Assembly (NCBI GenBank): GCA_014529385.2
Contig: CM043953.1
Location: 79,286,338-79,350,337, forward strand
Origin: Adiantum capillus-veneris
Taxonomy: Eukaryota; Streptophyta; Polypodiopsida; Polypodiales; Pteridaceae
DNA length: 64,000 bases
Reading direction: 5' to 3'
Shown here: positions 60,830 through 64,000 of the stretch, piece after piece
Layout: each line of letters opens with the position of its first letter
Numbering within the stretch: the first letter of the stretch is position 1
The notes under the pieces: model-generated
What the model saw: the letters and a program-made list of their open reading frames with translations, nothing else
The model's database searches: none
Told to the model about the DNA's origin: nothing
Position numbers and translations under genes: made by a program

Positions 60830-61395
60830 CTACAACCAACAACAATAATGAGTGACCGTCAATACAAAAAATATCCCACGGGTCTAAAACTATAAGGATA
60901 CCTTGGGGCTGCATCCTCTTGAGTACTCCCACTCCTCCTCACTCACTCACCTATTTGCCATGTTGTTGTGCTCTTTTCCAAACATTGTGCAACTATCTTA
61001 AGCTCATGAATGTTGATAGGCTCTTCTGACCCACCGGACAATGCGCCGGTGGTCATATTCCCCATCTCCACTCAAGGTACGCACTTTGTCGCTCTTGCTT
61101 TGCATCCTCATACTGTGAAATCCACTTTTTCATCATTGGGTTGTGAAGCATGAAAAAATGATTTATCTTAGCCTCTAGATCCTCTGTCATGTTCTTTTGC
61201 ACACCGAGATTGCACATCACAATCCTAGATATATGTTCATTATCAATGGACCACAAAAGCATATCTCCTACACAATGAGCTCCAGAGAGCCACTCTCCAA
61301 TGTACACAAGGGACTTTGAATTCAGGCAACCATCTACCATGCTACCCTCTAGACGTGCCTTCTGATGCACATATCCCTCTGTCTCTAGACGTGCC
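60830..61395 (-). pseudogene. Third CACTA transposase fragment (DUF4218-like end)
   Basis: The minus strand reads GYVHQKARLEGSMVDGCL, ESLVYIGEWL-like sequence and WISQYEDAKQERQSAYLEWR, homologous to the exon of element A that B interrupts. Homology continues past the insertion point to the TTGTAGTATAAGTCATAC acceptor region. No CACTA ends were found near it. It shows what this exon looks like without the insertion. Confidence 0.85.
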
Positions 61396-61399
61396 ATTT

Positions 61400-61438
61400 G
61401 ACGCATATACATAAATAAATAAATATATATATATAAAT

Positions 61439-61491
<53 letters not shown>

Positions 61492-61664
61492 AACCATAAA
61501 CCTAACCCCAAACCAACACCCTAATCCTTACCTTAGATTTAAACCTAGATTTCTCATTATCTCTATCTCTAGCTCTCTCGTTCTCTCTATCTCTATCTCT
61601 CTCTCTCTCTCTTTCTTGCTATCTCTCTCTCTATATATCTCTCTATCTCTTGTTTTCTCTCTCT

Positions 61665-61725
<61 letters not shown>
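61400..61725. repeat. (AT)n, (CT)n and (GT)n tracts
   Basis: (AT)n/(AC)n at about 61420-61492, CT-rich 61555-61665 and (GT)n 61669-61723. Confidence 0.9.
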
Positions 61726-61726
<1 letters not shown>

Positions 61727-62573
61727 TCCCCAACCCGCCAATACCAAGATCGGGACGGGATCCTTGACAGGTCTCTAGGTCTGATAAAAATCAGAGTCTC
61801 TAAACAAGAAAAACCCAAGGAATAGACCTTTACCATTGACAATGGCTTGGGTCTATAGCCTTAGAAGAAGACCTATTCATGTCTTGCAGTGAAAACAGGA
61901 CAACGTATTAAAAATCCAAAAAACTATTTCGGCCCTATAATTGCCACAATTGGGCTAAGGTATCCTCAACCAACATCTTTAAACTTAAGACAAGGTAATG
62001 TCAATCAAAACATTGTCCATAATAACCATGACCAGTACTCTTCTTGTTTCAAAATCACCTAAGGGTGAAAAAACGACACCCATTCCTTATTCACAATCCG
62101 GAGTGGATAAACCCCCACCCAAGGTTCCGGGTGACCTAGGAACAAACCAGTGGCCCATACAACCGGGCGGCTCCCCTAGGATTAAAAAAACGGTATCCTA
62201 ACTTATGTAGAAACATCAAGACATGACACGGAGTACAAACTCAACGTTCATGGGGGTAATCGACTTATCCGTGGCTGCAAAGCCATCATTATTCATCAAA
62301 ATATACCAAGGAGTCGGAGGTGTCTTGAGACAAGCTGTTTTAAGGATGATCAATCATATCTTTCCTAATTCAACTAGTTTTAACCGAAACAATTCTTTCC
62401 TACTTTATAAACAATTACACGTTGGTTTCTTGGAAGTTACCTTTTGACCAACTATTCCTTTTCTGATTCTTACTCACTCCTTACGTATGCAATGTTAACT
62501 TATAAAAGAACTTAAACTATTTAAAAACTCAATTGAATAATAGGAAACCCACTTGGGAGTGATTGGCCATCTG

Positions 62574-62714
62574 CTACTGCGCTGGCACTTGAAGACTCTC
62601 CTCCATAGGCCTACTACTAGGCCTAGCTTCACCGTCGTGTGACGCTCTAGTTCTTTTTAGAGTTCTGCCCTCATCATCAGATGTAGGATTGGCTCGAGTC
62701 CTTTTAGGTGCCAT
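62574..62714 (-). pseudogene. Short Gag-like N-terminus, 46 codons
   Basis: Reads MAPKRTRANPTSDDEGRTLK and stops after 46 residues. The basic MAP(K/R)RTRA start is common in plant Ty3/gypsy Gag proteins, but nothing supporting follows. 61730-62570 shows no other feature. Confidence 0.25.
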
Positions 62715-63049
62715 AACTTCTTATTCCTTATAAAAAGGACGTCTAATCATTTGGAAAATTATCCGAAAGCTAGAATTAACCTTTATATCCAATTTTATCC
62801 AAATCTAGGTTAAATTTATAGTTTTAATTGGTCAATTCTTGACTTAGTAATTTTTTATTTGCCTAAAATAGGCATGATAACTTTTTCCACAGCTTCCCTA
62901 AGGGTTTTCTAGGCTATCCTAATTTTCTTATAATTTTCTATATCTTTTTTCTAATTTCCCCATTGAATCTTAAGCTTGGAATCTGCTTATTTTGAGCTTA
63001 ATATTTATTCTATTTTTTTTTCTCTCAAATATTTCATTTTCTCAACTTT

Positions 63050-64000
63050 ATATCACAGGTTTACACTTACTGTAATTTTCCTAAAATCTTTTGACCGCAA
63101 AGTCTATTTATTTTAATTAATCTTTGGTCAAAAATACAACTTTTAATCAATTATAATTTTCTAAACTTGCTAATAAATTATGGTATAATTATCACAAGTA
63201 GATAGAGATATTTTTAACCTCTAATAATTATCTTATTATTTTCCAAATTAATTATATAATTTCCATGTTCAATTTTCAGTTAAAATTAGTATAATTTGAC
63301 TTAAATAAATATCTATACTATTTTTCTAACCTTGAATTAATTATAACCACCTTTTTATTATGTAATCTAACTCTGATAAATAGAATATAATCATATAACA
63401 TGATTTACTAATTTCCCCCTTTAAATTTTTGCCAGAATTAGTATATTTGAACTTAGATAAATATCTATACTAAGTTTCTAACCTTGAAATAAGTATCACG
63501 GCCTTTTCAACATGTAATCTAGCTCTGATAAATAGCATGTACTCATATAGCATGATTTACTAATTTCCCTCTTTAGTTTTCAACTAGAATTAGTATCATT
63601 TGACTTAGATAATTATCTATACTAACTTTCTAGCCTTGACATAATTATCACGACCTTTTTACCACGTAGTCTAACTCTGATAAAAAGTATGTAATCATAT
63701 CACACGATTTACGAATTGCCCCCTTTACTTTACCCTCAAAAATAGTGTTTTTCTACTAAGATAATTAGCTAAACTAATTATCTATGGTCAAGATAATTAT
63801 CACGGATTCTTTAAGATGTGATTTACCTCTGATAATTATCTCAATGGTTTTTAGTTTAATTTACTATTTTGAGTCTTTAAGTTTTTCTTAAAAACAGTGT
63901 TTTCTTACTAAGATAATTAGTTAAACTAATTATCTGAGATTAAGATAATTATCAAGGGTTACTTAAGATGTTTTACTCCTTTGATAATTATCTCAATGCA
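63050..64000. repeat. Satellite-like tandem array, 152-bp period, runs off the window
   Basis: The word CTCTGATAAATA (or CTCTAATAATTA) falls at 63219, 63371, 63523, 63675, 63827 and 63979 (CTTTGATAATTA), exactly 152 bp apart each time. A second phase marker, TAGTAT...GACTTAGATAAATATC, recurs in step. Units diverge strongly, yet spacing is constant. AT-rich, with many GATAATTATC palindromes. The array probably starts a little before 63050. 62720-63050 is AT-rich without other features. Confidence 0.9.

Overview
This is about 64 kb of a plant nuclear genome, AT-rich and dominated by transposable elements. The evidence for a plant is: several spliced genes with GT-AG introns; a chromodomain-bearing Ty3/gypsy element primed by initiator-Met tRNA; CACTA (En/Spm) elements with TNP2/DUF4216-type transposase genes; plant-type LINEs; and a captured piece of a plant heavy-metal-associated (HMA) protein gene. 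Long (CT)n/(GA)n, (AT)n and (GT)n tracts are unusually frequent. The species cannot be read from the sequence. A non-seed vascular plant is a low-confidence guess. No intact ordinary host gene was found.

Layout. 0-5 kb: a four-exon, decayed gene (+) that carries a DDE-like, possibly transposase, protein of a family I cannot name; its first intron holds a ~174-bp tandem array. 5-6.2 kb: a mosaic of ATACCGGTAT units and CT microsatellites. 6.4-9.8 kb: two decayed minus-strand genes, one FCP1/NIF-like phosphatase and one RING-like protein with an acidic tail. The FCP1-like gene is cut inside its DLNG motif by a 1,338-bp TTAA-flanked non-autonomous DNA transposon. 9.8-10.2 kb: a second ACCGGT array. 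10.2-16.2 kb: gene-poor, with a LINE reverse-transcriptase relic.

16,214-25,119: a complete, young Ty3/gypsy chromovirus-like retrotransposon on the minus strand, with 1.59-kb LTRs, TSD TGTAC and one open 1,649-aa gag-pol. 25.1-29.2 kb: a G33 and a C27 run, a TATA box, then a decayed multi-exon gene whose fragments resemble a ParB-like domain followed by a DNA-methyltransferase-like domain. 29.6-30.2 kb: a LINE endonuclease relic. 30.95-32.2 kb: a large imperfect fold-back with microsatellites in both arms. 32.5-33.2 kb: a Copia-LTR-like stretch. 33.8-34.3 kb: a TATA box and a small hairpin. 35.4-40.0 kb: a decayed LINE.

41,683-56,426: two related CACTA elements, one nested in the other. Element A (+, TSD CAC) has its transposase gene split by element B (opposite orientation, TSD CGA). 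Both carry the same HMA-gene fragment in their leader. A has a frameshifted, stop-bearing transposase but an open accessory gene; B lacks the transposase core and its accessory gene is frameshifted, so neither looks autonomous. 57-62.7 kb: a purine tract, a retroelement gag-like relic with peptide repeats, a third transposase fragment and a short gag-like N-terminus. 63.0 kb to the window end: a diverged satellite array with a 152-bp period.
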